Shown here: positions 1 through 9,198 of the stretch, one piece after another
Layout of the letters: the number at the start of each line of letters is the position of its first letter
Numbering within the stretch: position 1 is the stretch's first letter
Source of the DNA: JALZKA01 sp963721645
GTDB lineage: Bacteria; Actinomycetota; Thermoleophilia; Solirubrobacterales; 70-9
Length of the DNA stretch: 64,000 bases
Reading direction: 5' to 3'
Assembly: GCA_963721645.1 (NCBI GenBank)
Contig: CAVRJK010000002.1
Location: 1,550,001 to 1,614,000 of the forward strand
Made by a program: the position numbers and the translations under genes
The notes under the pieces: model-generated
Database searches by the model: none
What the model was told of the DNA's origin: nothing
The model's input: only the letters and a program-made list of their open reading frames with translations

Positions 1-1149
1 CATGCGCTCGAGCGCGGCTCGAGCGCCGGGAACCGGGCGGCGGTTTGCCTCGGCGATCAGTTCGAATGTGGCGGCAAGCGCTCGCGGGGTGTTGAAGTCA
101 TCGCAGAGCGCCTCGACGAACGCGTCCTCACGCTCAGCCGCAAAGCCGTCCTCGCCCTCGACCGCCGGCTCGCGCAGGAAGTTCCGGATCCGGTCCACCC
201 TGGCCCGCGCCTCCTCGAGGGCCGCGTCGGAGAACTCGAGCGGCTGGCGGTAATGCCCCGAAACCAGGAAGGCGACGACGGCCTGCGGGCCGTAGGCGTC
301 GATCGCCTCGCGCAGGCCGAAGATGTTCCCGACCGACTTCGACATCTTCTCGTCGGCGATCCGGATCATCCCGTTGTGCATCCAGATGCGCGCCAGCGGC
401 ACCCCACGCGCTCCTTCGGACTGCGCCACCTCGTTCTCATGGTGGGGAAAGACGAGATCGACACCCCCGCCATGGATCTCGAAATCGGCCCCCAGGACCT
501 TCTCGGCCATCGCGGAGCACTCGATGTGCCAACCGGGCCGCCCCGGACCCCACGGACTGTCCCAGGCCGTGTCCTCGCCGGGCTTCTGGGCTTTCCAGAG
601 CGCGAAGTCGAGCGGGCTCTCCTTCAGACTCTGCGTCCCGGCCTCCTCGCCTTGATCCATTTCGTCCGGGTCGCGGTTCGACAGCTTCCCGTAGCTGTCG
701 AAGCTCCGCACCCGGAAGTAGACGTCACCCCCGGACTCGTAAGCGTGGTCGCGCTCGATGAGCGCCTCGATCATTTCGACGATCTCGGGGATCGTCTCGG
801 TAGCGAGCGGTTCGGAGTCCGGGCGCCCGATGCCCAAAAGACCGGTGTCCTCCATATACAGGCGGGTCATCTCGGCTGCGTGCTCGGCTGAGGGAATGCC
901 CAGTTCCTTCGCGGCGTCGTAGATCTTGTCGTTCACGTCGGTGACGTTGATAACGACGGTCGCCTCGAGGCCGAGGTGGCGAAGAAGCCGCCCGACCAGC
1001 ATGAAGACGACATAGGGACGGGCATTGCCGACGTGGATTCGCCCATAGACCGTGGGGCCGCACGCGTAGATACCCGCCTTGCCGATGACCCGGGGCTCGA
1101 GCGCTCGCACCTCGCCGGTCAACGTGTCCTTGATCCTGACCTCTCGCAT
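1..1149 (-). CDS. cysS: Cysteinyl-tRNA synthetase, 3' end outside window
   Basis: Cytoplasmic class I aminoacyl-tRNA synthetase that charges tRNA-Cys. The frame opens at ATG 1149 and is open to base 1, giving 383 residues; the C-terminal part is missing because the window ends. Visible signatures are the zinc/HIGH region CGPTVYGRIHVGNARP near residue 28, the block VDLVFPHHENE in the catalytic core, and the signature loop EKMSKSVGN near residue 268. It is the last member of the disA-carD-ispD-ispF-cysS block typical of actinobacteria, here separated from ispF by an acyl-CoA synthetase and two plus-strand genes. Family assignment is secure. Confidence 0.96.
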   Translation of the reverse strand, partial: MREVRIKDTLTGEVRALEPRVIGKAGIYACGPTVYGRIHVGNARPYVVFMLVGRLLRHLGLEATVVINVTDVNDKIYDAAKELGIPSAEHAAEMTRLYMEDTGLLGIGRPDSEPLATETIPEIVEMIEALIERDHAYESGGDVYFRVRSFDSYGKLSNRDPDEMDQGEEAGTQSLKESPLDFALWKAQKPGEDTAWDSPWGPGRPGWHIECSAMAEKVLGADFEIHGGGVDLVFPHHENEVAQSEGARGVPLARIWMHNGMIRIADEKMSKSVGNIFGLREAIDAYGPQAVVAFLVSGHYRQPLEFSDAALEEARARVDRIRNFLREPAVEGEDGFAAEREDAFVEALCDDFNTPRALAATFELIAEANRRPVPGARAALERM

Positions 1150-1297
1150 GAGGCCCCATCCTAGGTCCAGGCGCACCGGGCCTTGAGTTGCGCACCTGGT
1201 ACTTCCTTTCGCCGCTCGGCGCTTTCATAGGTTTCATGGACGCGGAAGGAGGTGGCGGCGGGTGTCCCCCACGCGCTGCCGCCATACAATCCCCGCG

Positions 1298-2299
1298 ATG
1301 GCATCAGCTCCGAAGCCGACGACGGGCGTTTCGACCAACGGCCACAGCGCCTCGACCAACGGCGGCGCCCCGAAGATCTCCGAGCGCATGCCGCTCGAGG
1401 GCCTGGCGGACAGCGTCGGTCGCGTCACCGGCGAGACCGTGCGCGTCGCCCAGGGGCTGGCGGGCAAAGCCCTCGGCGGCGCAGCTCGATCGCTGGCCAA
1501 GCGCCTTCAGGCCGACCTCGACGACCGCGACCCGGACTACATCCGCGAGAACCTGCCGCTCTCCTGGCTAGCGGCGACGATCTGGTATCGCGCCGAGGTC
1601 CGAAACCTGAAGAACGTGCCTGAAAAGGGCCCGGTGCTTTTGGTCGGCAACCACACCGGCGGCAACATGTCGCCCGAGACGATCTTCTTCACGCTCGCGT
1701 TCTCGACCTACTTCGGCGTCGAGCGGCGCTTCCACCAGCTCGCCCACAACCTCGTGCTCGCCTCGCCCATGGGGCCGTTCCTCCGCCGCTTTGGCACCGT
1801 CGCCGCGTCACACCAAAATGCCTTGGCCGCCCTCGACGCAGGCGCCGCCGTCCTGGTCTTCCCCGGCGGCGACTGGGAGGTGCACCGCCCCAGTTGGCAG
1901 AGCTCCAAGATCGACTTCGGCGGGCGTCGCGGGTTCATTCGCCTGGCACTGGAAAAGGATGTCCCGATCGTCCCGGTGGTCACGATCGGCGGTCAGGAGA
2001 CCGCGCTTTGGCTCGACCGCGGCGCTTGGCTGGCCAAACTTCTTCGCCTTGATCGCACCGCACGACTGAAGGTCTTGCCGATACTCATCGCGCCGCCGTG
2101 GGGGCTGACCGTGGGCGACTTTTTGCCCCGGATCCCGCTACCGGCCAAGATGACGAGCGACGTGCTCCCAGCCATCCACCTCCGTGAGCAGTTCGGCTCA
2201 GAACCGGACATCGACGAGGTCTACGAGCACGTCACCGGCCTGATGCAGGAAGCGCTCGACGGACTCGCCGCAGAGCGGCGCTACCCCGTGATCGGCTAG
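1298..2299 (+). CDS. Lysophospholipid acyltransferase (PlsC-like)
   Basis: Membrane-associated acyltransferase of the glycerol-phosphate acyltransferase fold, likely transferring an acyl chain to a lysolipid; the exact acceptor is unknown. The 333-residue protein has a low-complexity N-terminus (about residues 1-70), then block I VGNHTGGNMSPE near residue 115, and the block FPGGDWEVHRPSW near residue 190, followed by a GGRRGFIRLAL segment. The position where classical members have the HX4D aspartate is occupied differently, so catalysis may depend on a variant motif. ATG 1298 was preferred over an upstream GTG at 1262 because the extra 12 residues look non-coding. It is followed after 4 bases by an SRPBCC gene, suggesting co-transcription. 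Confidence 0.8.
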   Translation: MASAPKPTTGVSTNGHSASTNGGAPKISERMPLEGLADSVGRVTGETVRVAQGLAGKALGGAARSLAKRLQADLDDRDPDYIRENLPLSWLAATIWYRAEVRNLKNVPEKGPVLLVGNHTGGNMSPETIFFTLAFSTYFGVERRFHQLAHNLVLASPMGPFLRRFGTVAASHQNALAALDAGAAVLVFPGGDWEVHRPSWQSSKIDFGGRRGFIRLALEKDVPIVPVVTIGGQETALWLDRGAWLAKLLRLDRTARLKVLPILIAPPWGLTVGDFLPRIPLPAKMTSDVLPAIHLREQFGSEPDIDEVYEHVTGLMQEALDGLAAERRYPVIG

Positions 2300-2303
2300 C
2301 GGC

Positions 2304-2792
2304 ATGAGGCTTTCGCAAAGCGTCGTGGTCGGCTCGCCCCCAGGTGTCGTCTGGAGCTATCTGGCAGAGCTCGACAGCTACGAAAAGTTCATGTCGGGGA
2401 TCACCAGATGGGACGCGGACGGCGAGGCGACCACCGGCCTCGGCGCCCGCAGGCGCATGCTCATCAGGGTCGGCTCGGCGGAAATCGGCGGACTGATCGA
2501 GATGGTTGAGTGGGACGAGCCGAACGACATGGCGTGGAGTTCTGTCACCGGAGTCGACCAGCGCGGCCGTTTTCGGCTCAGGCCCGTCGGGAACGGCTCC
2601 ACCCGCATCGAGCTGCGCTACGCCTATGGCGTCGCGGGTGGCGGCCTGACGGGGTGGATCTCCGAGCGCGTCGCGGCGCCGAGCATCTCCAAGGACCTCC
2701 GCCTCTCCCTTCAGCAACTCAAGAAGCTGATCGAGTCCGAGCGCCAGAAGCGCGTCGCGGATACTGCCGAAGCCGAGCCCGCCGAGGCCTGA
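2304..2792 (+). CDS. SRPBCC-fold (polyketide cyclase/CoxG-like) protein
   Basis: A 162-residue START/SRPBCC-type protein predicted to bind a hydrophobic ligand in a helix-grip cavity. The N-terminus has the usual pattern SPPGVVWSYLAELDSYEKF (about residues 10-30) and the C-terminus ends in the long amphipathic helix (residues 125-150) that closes such cavities. It starts 4 bases after the acyltransferase gene, so the two may act together on lipid substrates; that link is inferred from position only. It is convergent with the acyl-CoA synthetase. No specific ligand can be named. Confidence 0.75.
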   Translation: MRLSQSVVVGSPPGVVWSYLAELDSYEKFMSGITRWDADGEATTGLGARRRMLIRVGSAEIGGLIEMVEWDEPNDMAWSSVTGVDQRGRFRLRPVGNGSTRIELRYAYGVAGGGLTGWISERVAAPSISKDLRLSLQQLKKLIESERQKRVADTAEAEPAEA

Positions 2793-2805
2793 GCCGCCTG
2801 CCGAA

Positions 2806-4512
2806 TCAGTCGTCCGAGGAATCGTCCTCGGACGCACCCTTTTCGCCGTCGCCGTCGCCGTCGCCCTCGTCGTTCTCTTCGAGCTCGCGCTTTACGACCT
2901 TGCCGGTGGCATTCCGGGGTAGCTCGTCGATGAACTCGACTTCGCGGGGGACCTTGTATCCGGCGAGGTTCTCCTTCACGTACTTCTTGGCTTCGTCCTC
3001 GTCGAGCGAGCCGGATGAGGTGGTCACGACGAACGCCTTCAGCGCCTGGCCGTACTTCTCGTCTTCGACGCCGATCACCGCGACCTCATCCACAGCCTTG
3101 TGCCCGGCGAGCAGGTCCTCGACCTCACGGGGGAAGACGTTCTCACCGCCCGAGACGATCATCTCGTCATCGCGGCCGTCGATGAAGAGGCGCTCTTCCG
3201 AGTCGAGATGCCCGACGTCGCCCGAGCTCAGGAGCCCGTCGATGATGTCCTTGTTCCCGCCGCCCGTGTAACCCTCGAACTTCATCTCGTTGCCGACGAA
3301 GATCCGGCCGGTGTCGCCCTGCGGCAGCTCTTTGCCGTCCTCGTCGTAGATCTTGAGGACGGTGCCGTGCGGGATGCGGCCCGCGGTGCCGGGCGCCTCG
3401 CGCAGGTCCACCGGGGTTGCGATGGTCGCCCATGCGACCTCGGTGGAACCGTAAAGGTTGTAGAGGTTGTCGCCCGTCGCGTCCATCCACTCGGTCGCGA
3501 GCTCACCCGGTAGTGCGGATCCAGAGGCGCATGTCGCCTTGAGCGACGAGAGGTCGTACTTGCCGATGGTCTCCTCGTCGAGCTGGAGCGTGCGCTGGAG
3601 CATCACCGGCACGACGATGAGGGCAGACGCCTTGTTGTCCTGCACCGCCTTGAGCGTCTCCTCCGGATCGAACTTTCGCCGCAGGACGTAGGTCGACGAG
3701 AGCGAGAGCCCGATCGAAAAATGCGCGAAGCCCCACGAGTGAAAGAGCGGCGCCGCGATGACGGTGGTCTCGCGAGACTTCAGGGGGATAACAGAGAGAA
3801 GCGCGGCGATCGGGCCGAGCGTGTCGGGCTGGCCACGCTGAGCGCCCTTGGGCGTGCCGGTCGTGCCGGATGTGAGGACGATGAACTTGGATGACTTCTC
3901 CGGCGGCTCGAGGTCGGATCCGTCCTTTTCGCCGTCGATGAGGGACTCGATCGTCGCGTCCTCCGACAAACCCTCCTGCGACCAGGCTACGAGCCGCACG
4001 AGCTCGACGTCGGCCTTCTCCATGACGCCGAGGAACTCCTCGTCGTACACGATGGCCTTGGGGTCCTCGCGCTCCAGAACGTCCACCAGCTGCGGGCCCG
4101 AGAACATCGTGTTCATGAAGAGACAGTTGGCACCCAGCTTGGATGCGGCCAGGACCGTATCCACGAAACCACGGTGATTGCGGGCGAGGATCGCGATCCC
4201 GTCGCCCTCTGAAATTCCCTTTCCGGCAAGGGCGTGCGCGAGCTTGTTGGAGCGTTCCTGGACCTCCGCGAAAGTGAGCTCACCGAGCTCGTCGATGATC
4301 ATCGGCTCGTCCGGGTGACGGATCGCGGCGGCGCTCACCCCTGCAGCCGGCGAAGCTCCCCACCGCCTGAGCTCGCGAAGCACCTTGCCCAGCCGATCGG
4401 GCCGCGTCGGGCGAACGATGCCCGCCTTGACCAGGACCTTGACATTGAACGGGACGTCCGGAAGCAGGCCCAGCGAGCCCACCTTGACCTTCCCCAAGCG
4501 CTCTTTCATCAC
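2806..4512 (-). CDS. Long-chain acyl-CoA synthetase, AMP-binding
   Basis: ATP-dependent ligase that activates a fatty acid through an acyl-adenylate to acyl-CoA (ANL superfamily). The 568 residues contain the phosphate-binding loop TSGTTGTPKGAQ near residue 213, the core motif YGSTEVAWA near 357, the hinge region SGDVGHLDSEERLFIDGRD near 432, and the catalytic lysine segment PRNATGKVVKREL near 530. The last 20 residues form a very acidic Asp/Glu/Ser tail, an unusual extension. ATG 4512 is followed by a typical N-terminus. It lies downstream of ispF on the same strand but is separated by a repeat-containing gap, so it is probably not part of the isoprenoid unit. Substrate chain length cannot be read from sequence. 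Confidence 0.88.
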   Translation of the reverse strand: MMKERLGKVKVGSLGLLPDVPFNVKVLVKAGIVRPTRPDRLGKVLRELRRWGASPAAGVSAAAIRHPDEPMIIDELGELTFAEVQERSNKLAHALAGKGISEGDGIAILARNHRGFVDTVLAASKLGANCLFMNTMFSGPQLVDVLEREDPKAIVYDEEFLGVMEKADVELVRLVAWSQEGLSEDATIESLIDGEKDGSDLEPPEKSSKFIVLTSGTTGTPKGAQRGQPDTLGPIAALLSVIPLKSRETTVIAAPLFHSWGFAHFSIGLSLSSTYVLRRKFDPEETLKAVQDNKASALIVVPVMLQRTLQLDEETIGKYDLSSLKATCASGSALPGELATEWMDATGDNLYNLYGSTEVAWATIATPVDLREAPGTAGRIPHGTVLKIYDEDGKELPQGDTGRIFVGNEMKFEGYTGGGNKDIIDGLLSSGDVGHLDSEERLFIDGRDDEMIVSGGENVFPREVEDLLAGHKAVDEVAVIGVEDEKYGQALKAFVVTTSSGSLDEDEAKKYVKENLAGYKVPREVEFIDELPRNATGKVVKRELEENDEGDGDGDGEKGASEDDSSDD

Positions 4513-4562
4513 GAGGCGATCCTACCCGGAGTAGCGGGAACGAACCACACGCGCGTGCCCAA

Positions 4563-4624
4563 CCCGAGAGCGGGGTCTGACCCCTAGCCCGCTTCCGACC
4601 CCGAGAGCGGGGCCTGACCCCTAG
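4563..4624. repeat. Tandem palindromic repeat GGGGTCTGACCCC (two units)
   Basis: Two near-identical units, each with CCGAGAGCGGGG followed by a palindrome: GGGGTCTGACCCCT at 4572-4585 and GGGGCCTGACCCCT at 4609-4622. The second unit ends in CTAG, which supplies the TAG stop codon of ispF. The same palindrome recurs near 33.0, 42.6 and 57.35 kb, always outside genes. It fills the ispF to acyl-CoA synthetase gap and could form a short hairpin in the ispF transcript. Confidence 0.85.
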
Positions 4625-5082
4625 TCCACTTCGAGCGAGGCGACCGCCATGCACGCGATGCCCTCGCCGCGGCCGATCCAGCCCATGCCCTCGTTGGTCG
4701 TGGCCTTGACGCTCACGGGCGCTCCGACCGCTTCGGTGAGGATCCCTTCCATCACCGGACGATGCTCGCCCAGGCGGGGCTCCTCGCAGATCACGGACGC
4801 ATCCACGTTCACCACGCGGCCGGCGACCATCGCAACGGCGGTTCGCAAGAGGTCGATCGAATCCGCGTCCCGCCACTCCTCCTCGGAGGGCGGGAAGTGG
4901 GTGCCGATGTCGCCGAGGCCCGCTGCGCCCAGGACGGCATCGGTGATCGCATGCGCGAGGACATCGGCGTCGGAGTGCCCTTCGAGGCCGTGCGAGTGGG
5001 GCACCTCGACGCCGCCGAGAATCAGCGTTCCGCCCTCGGAGAAGCGGTGCGAGTCGTAGCCGATGCCAACCCGAGTGCTCAC
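4621..5082 (-). CDS. ispF: 2-C-methyl-D-erythritol 2,4-cyclodiphosphate synthase
   Basis: Fifth step of the MEP isoprenoid pathway: cyclises CDP-methylerythritol 2-phosphate with loss of CMP. The 153-residue length is normal for the family. The metal ligands Asp and His of the DxH motif are in GIGYDSHRF (residues 6-14), a third His is in LEGHSDADVLAHA near residue 42, and GLGDIGTHFPPSEEEW matches the conserved 60s loop. Its start overlaps the PHP phosphatase stop by 4 bases (translational coupling). In many actinobacteria ispF directly follows ispD; here the two are about 7.7 kb apart. The stop codon falls inside a palindromic repeat. Confidence 0.96.
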   Translation of the reverse strand: MSTRVGIGYDSHRFSEGGTLILGGVEVPHSHGLEGHSDADVLAHAITDAVLGAAGLGDIGTHFPPSEEEWRDADSIDLLRTAVAMVAGRVVNVDASVICEEPRLGEHRPVMEGILTEAVGAPVSVKATTNEGMGWIGRGEGIACMAVASLEVD

Positions 5083-5903
5083 CCGATCTCCTCCAGTCGT
5101 CTCTCGCGACCTTCAAAGACGCAGAGTTCCGTCACTCCCCAACCTTTCATCGCCGCGACCGCTCGGTCATACCCATAGCCGACGTTCTCGGGCTCGTGGG
5201 CGTCCGAGGAGAGTGCAAACGCGGCCCCGGCATCAACGCACATCTCGGCGAACGCGTCGGCGGGATAGAGCTCGCCGACCGGCTTGCGAAGTCCGGCGGT
5301 CGAGACCTCAACAGCCGTGCCGGTCTCGGCGATCGCTTCGATCAGCGGTTCGTAGTGAAAGCGGGGGTCGCGCCTTGGCTGCGGGCGCCCCTCGCCCCAG
5401 ACCTTCACCAGGTCGGGGTGGGCACAGATGTCGTAGATGCCGGTGTGGATCGCTTCGGCGAAGGTCTCGAAGTAAAGGGCCCAGACCTTGTCGGGGTCGT
5501 TGATCTCGGTCCAGACGTCGTACGCCTCGTGGTCGACGGCCTTGTCGCGGATGAAGTGCACTGAGCCGACCACGTAATCGAGATCGTGGCGGTCGAGAAC
5601 GTTCGCGATCCTGTCCTCCTTGCCTGAGACCCAGTCCATCTCGATCCCGGCGCGCAGGCCGGCCGAGCGCGCGAACTCGAGGTACTCGCCCAGGTCGTCG
5701 CGAGCGTTCTCGCGCCAGAACGGGTGGTCCCAGATCTCGAGGGACTCGGTGAAGCGGTGGATGTGCTCCGAGACGCCGAGCTCGGAGATGCCGGCCTGCT
5801 CAGCCGCGCTCAGATAACGATCGGCGTTGGCCTGCGTGAAGAATTCGGAGGCCAAGGCGTCCGTTTCGTCCGGCCGGAGGTGCAGGTGGTAGTCCGTGAG
5901 CAC
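5079..5903 (-). CDS. PHP-domain phosphatase, histidinol-phosphatase-like (HisJ)
   Basis: Metal-dependent PHP-family phosphoesterase; the closest functional match by motif is HisJ, which dephosphorylates histidinol phosphate. The 274 residues begin MLTDYHLHLRPDE (metal ligands HLH), continue with GVSEHIHRF near residue 43, IEMDWVSG near residue 88, VGSVHFIRD near 113, ICAHPDLVK near 160 and SSDAHEPENVGYGYD near 238, so all expected ligand positions are present. It overlaps ispF by 4 bases and the two are probably one transcript. No his genes are nearby, so the substrate remains uncertain. Confidence 0.8.
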   Translation of the reverse strand: MLTDYHLHLRPDETDALASEFFTQANADRYLSAAEQAGISELGVSEHIHRFTESLEIWDHPFWRENARDDLGEYLEFARSAGLRAGIEMDWVSGKEDRIANVLDRHDLDYVVGSVHFIRDKAVDHEAYDVWTEINDPDKVWALYFETFAEAIHTGIYDICAHPDLVKVWGEGRPQPRRDPRFHYEPLIEAIAETGTAVEVSTAGLRKPVGELYPADAFAEMCVDAGAAFALSSDAHEPENVGYGYDRAVAAMKGWGVTELCVFEGRERRLEEIG

Positions 5904-5951
5904 GAAAGCAAACTTAAACGGTGACCCACGACCCGGCCTTGCGAACGTGGT

Positions 5952-8900
5952 CTAGGTCGCCAAGGCCGCGCAGCGCGCTTCGTCCATGGGATGGCCCGCC
6001 TCGGCAAACCCGCGTGCAGCGGACGCAAACAGCTCACGTGCCGCGTCCTCGTCCCCTTCCAGCCGCGCGCGGTTCGCACGCACCTCTGTCCGCGCGGCGT
6101 CCCACGCAGGCAGACGCATGACCACGTCGGCCAGGAAGTCGACCTGGGGCTCCCACTCGTCGAGCCGCGAGACATCTCCCGCGCGAGCCGCAGCGATCGC
6201 CGCGGGAACCGCGAGGGTGATCCTGCATCCGGGACATGTCTCGACCGGCCCCCGGACCGCGCCTTCGGCCTCCTCCAGGGCAGCCAACGCGGCCTTCGGG
6301 TTCGGCGCCATCTCGATCATCGTCCCGTAGATGCGATCCAAGAGGTGAAAGCCGGCGTCGGACTCGCGCGCGATAGCGAGCGCCTCGTTCAGGAGCCGCG
6401 CCGCCTCGTCATGGCGTCCTAGCCGCAACGCAGTTTCTGCACGGCGCTGCAGCCCAAAGGCCTGGCCGGTCGCGGCCCCCAGTTTCTGATGGAGGTCTAC
6501 CCCCACCCGAAGATCGGCATCCGCACCCTCCAGATCTCCTGCGAGGAGCCTGGCCTCACCTCTGATCGTCACTCCGAACGCAACGCCTCGCGCCGCCCCC
6601 AGCCGCTCCGCCTCATCCACGAAGGCATCGGCAAAGCTGATCACGTCGGCGTAGGGCCGAGCCCCGTACAAGAGGCGCTGAGTAATGCAGAGCTGACCGT
6701 CGAACACGCTCACGGCCAGCTTCGACAGGTTGTGCGTTTCGCGCAGGTCGGCCTGAACGCTTTGGCGCAACTCACCTCTTGCGTGGGCGGCCGCCGCCTG
6801 AGCCCAGGACGCGACTGCGACCGCATCGGGGTCACCCGACTCGAGCGCCAGCTTGCGCGCCGCAGCGGCTCGCACCGTTCCCTCGGCAGGGTCCGCAAAA
6901 CCGAGCGCGGCCGCCCCGGCAAACGCCAGCGCCTGTGATATCTGACCCATCAGGGTCACGGGACGGAGCTCGTCCAGCCCTTCGAGCCCGGCAGGTGGAT
7001 CGCCCAGCTTGACCAGTGCGAGCGCCCGCTTGGCCAGAAGATCGTCGGCGGCCCGGCCCGGCACAGCCGCCGCCGCGCGTGTGTATGCCTCCGGAGCCGT
7101 CCGATCGCCTCTGGCGTCAAGAGACTCAGCACGGATCGACAGTGCCTTCGCGTTTTGCGGATCCGACTCCAGGAGCCGATCGACATACCCGATGGCGTCG
7201 GCATAGGCACCGAGCGCGAACGCCTGCTCACCCGCTGCCAACAGCCACTTGCCGGCCTCCTCAGGCTGCTCAGCCTGGAGCAGGTGGCGTGCCACCATGC
7301 TCGCCGGCGCTCCTACGTCCGCGAGACGCACGGCCATCTCACGGTGCGTGGTCAACCGCTGATGCGGGGTCATGCGTTCGGCGAGCACGGAGCGCACCAG
7401 CTCGTGACGAAAGCGGTACTGCCCACCGTCGACGATCAGGATTCCGGCGCTCAGAGCCCGATCGAGAAGGGCGAAGGCTTCTTCTTCGGGCTCGTCCAGA
7501 AGCGCGACTGCAGCGGTTGTATCCAAGGCGTCACCGGCCAGCGCGAGCCGGCTCAGCATGGCGGTCGACTGATCGTCCAGGTCGACGAACCTGCCCGCGA
7601 TCGCGTCCTTGGCGGTGGCCACCAGAGCCGGGACACCCGCGACCGCGCTGCGGGCGAGCTCCTGCGTCAGAAACGGGTTTCCCTGCGACAGCTCGAGGAT
7701 CCGGTCGACTACCTCGGACGAGCGCTCGACAGGCGCTGTCGCAGTGACGAGGGCAGCGGAATCCGCCTGATCGAGAGGCTCCAAATCGAACTCGAGGTCC
7801 TTGCCCGCACGCCTCAGCCTGGCCACCGCTCGGATGAGCGTTTCCGGCGCAGCCTCGGGACGGTAAGAGAGCACGATGAGCAGACGATCGGCTCCTACGC
7901 CTCCCAGGTGGCCGACAGCATCGAGCGTCGCCTCATCTGCGAGATGTGCGTCATCGAGGATGAACATGACTCGGCGCTCGCCCCCCGCAGCCAGGAGCAG
8001 CTTGCGGACCGCCCCGATCACCTGGTGGCGCGTTGGCGTCTCGCCGGGCGGCACCTCCCCCGTTTCGATCGCTGCCAGGACGGACTGGCCTTTCGCGCCG
8101 ACACCGGACTCGGCGTCCCCGGGTCGCCGCGTCAGCTCGAGTACGACGTCTCTGAGCGGTGCGTAGGGCGGGCCGGCTTCCGAGGCGGTGGCGCGAACGA
8201 CCGTCCATTCCTCTTTTTCCGCCCTGCGCGCAAGCTCACGGCACAAGGCGGACTTGCCGATACCCGCGGGGCCTCGTACGGCGACCGCATTGATCGCGGC
8301 GTCCTCGCCGGTTCGAAGCAGTGCATCGATTCGCGCCAGCTCCAACGCCCTACCCACGAGCGCCTCATCGCCCATGTCGAGACCCGCGACGCACTCGTCG
8401 TACAGGGCCAGCGTCTCTGGGCCCGGGACCACGCCCAGCTCCTGGCGCAACGCCTTTTTCAAGCGGCCAAACGAGCGGATGGCCGCCGCCCGCCGCCCGC
8501 CGCCCAGCTCCTCACGCATGAGCTCAAGGTGTGCCCTCTCGTCGGTGGGGTCAAGCGCGGCCAGCCGCTCCCACGCGCCGGCCGCCCTCAGGAGGTCGCA
8601 CGACAGCCCGTGAAGGCGTTCTCTCTCGGCAAGCGTCCACTCCTCGTACAGCGAGTCGGGCAGGAGTGGGCCCGGGTAGGCATCCGCCGTCGCAAGGCAT
8701 TCGGCCGGCTCACCGCGCTTCAGCGCTGAGCGAGCGCGGATTTCGAACAGGTGCGCGTCGACCTCGATCGACTCGCCGGGAAAGAGCGCGACCTGCCCCC
8801 CGCGCAAGACCACAGCTTCGGGATCGCCAAGCGCCTGCCTCGAATGGTGTGCCGCCTTGCGCAGATTCGCCGCTCCGGCACCAGCATCAAGGCTGGGCCA

Positions 8901-9083
8901 CAACGCCTCGATCGCGGAGTCCCTGGGCAATCGGTGGTCTTGGGCCAGCGACAGGAGCTGCACGAGCTCAACGGCCCGTCTGCCTGGCCATGCCTCGGCC
9001 GGCACCTCGGTTCCGTTCACGCATGCGCGAAAGGCTCCGAGGACGTCGATTCGAACACCCCTATCCCGAATGTCACCGGTCAT
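5952..9083 (-). CDS. BTAD/AAA/TPR transcriptional regulator (SARP/LAL-like)
   Basis: Large cytoplasmic signal-integrating transcription activator of 1043 residues. Residues about 10-85 resemble the winged-helix DNA-binding domain of SARP proteins, although shortened. Residues 105-235 match the bacterial transcriptional activator domain (BTAD). An ATPase domain follows with Walker A GPAGIGKS at 271-278 and a Walker B-like MFILDDAH near 370, and the C-terminal 450 residues are Ala/Leu-rich helical repeats of TPR type. There is no C-terminal LuxR helix-turn-helix, so DNA contact must come from the N-terminus. It is divergent from a cupin and a surface-protein cluster, the likely targets, and sits in the accessory segment separating ispD from ispF. 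Confidence 0.82.
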   Translation of the reverse strand: MTGDIRDRGVRIDVLGAFRACVNGTEVPAEAWPGRRAVELVQLLSLAQDHRLPRDSAIEALWPSLDAGAGAANLRKAAHHSRQALGDPEAVVLRGGQVALFPGESIEVDAHLFEIRARSALKRGEPAECLATADAYPGPLLPDSLYEEWTLAERERLHGLSCDLLRAAGAWERLAALDPTDERAHLELMREELGGGRRAAAIRSFGRLKKALRQELGVVPGPETLALYDECVAGLDMGDEALVGRALELARIDALLRTGEDAAINAVAVRGPAGIGKSALCRELARRAEKEEWTVVRATASEAGPPYAPLRDVVLELTRRPGDAESGVGAKGQSVLAAIETGEVPPGETPTRHQVIGAVRKLLLAAGGERRVMFILDDAHLADEATLDAVGHLGGVGADRLLIVLSYRPEAAPETLIRAVARLRRAGKDLEFDLEPLDQADSAALVTATAPVERSSEVVDRILELSQGNPFLTQELARSAVAGVPALVATAKDAIAGRFVDLDDQSTAMLSRLALAGDALDTTAAVALLDEPEEEAFALLDRALSAGILIVDGGQYRFRHELVRSVLAERMTPHQRLTTHREMAVRLADVGAPASMVARHLLQAEQPEEAGKWLLAAGEQAFALGAYADAIGYVDRLLESDPQNAKALSIRAESLDARGDRTAPEAYTRAAAAVPGRAADDLLAKRALALVKLGDPPAGLEGLDELRPVTLMGQISQALAFAGAAALGFADPAEGTVRAAAARKLALESGDPDAVAVASWAQAAAAHARGELRQSVQADLRETHNLSKLAVSVFDGQLCITQRLLYGARPYADVISFADAFVDEAERLGAARGVAFGVTIRGEARLLAGDLEGADADLRVGVDLHQKLGAATGQAFGLQRRAETALRLGRHDEAARLLNEALAIARESDAGFHLLDRIYGTMIEMAPNPKAALAALEEAEGAVRGPVETCPGCRITLAVPAAIAAARAGDVSRLDEWEPQVDFLADVVMRLPAWDAARTEVRANRARLEGDEDAARELFASAARGFAEAGHPMDEARCAALAT

Positions 9084-9123
9084 GGCACCTCGCCGGAGCT
9101 GAAACTACTGAAGGAGGAACGTT

Positions 9124-9198
9124 TTGGGAACACCTGCTTCCCCATGCTGGCACAGCTCGGCACCCGCCGGGCGAACCCAAGATGAGGAGACGCCATGA
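9124..9198 (+). CDS. Candidate 24-residue leader ORF upstream of cupin
   Basis: A short frame beginning at TTG 9124, preceded at 6 bases by a strong Shine-Dalgarno AGGAGG (9112-9117). It runs 24 codons to a TGA that overlaps the ATG of the cupin gene in the arrangement ATGA. Residues read MGTPASPCWHSSAPAGRTQD and then EETP. The ribosome-binding site and the stop/start overlap suggest translation coupled to the cupin. The peptide has no recognisable domain, and it may simply be a chance frame because the cupin also has its own GAGGAG 5 bases before its ATG. Confidence 0.35.
   Translation: MGTPASPCWHSSAPAGRTQDEETP

Noticed and set aside
7155..8729. Plus-strand frame of 524 codons opposite the BTAD regulator
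   Set aside because: Antisense shadow of a real regulator with intact Walker motifs; no domain or ribosome-binding site of its own.
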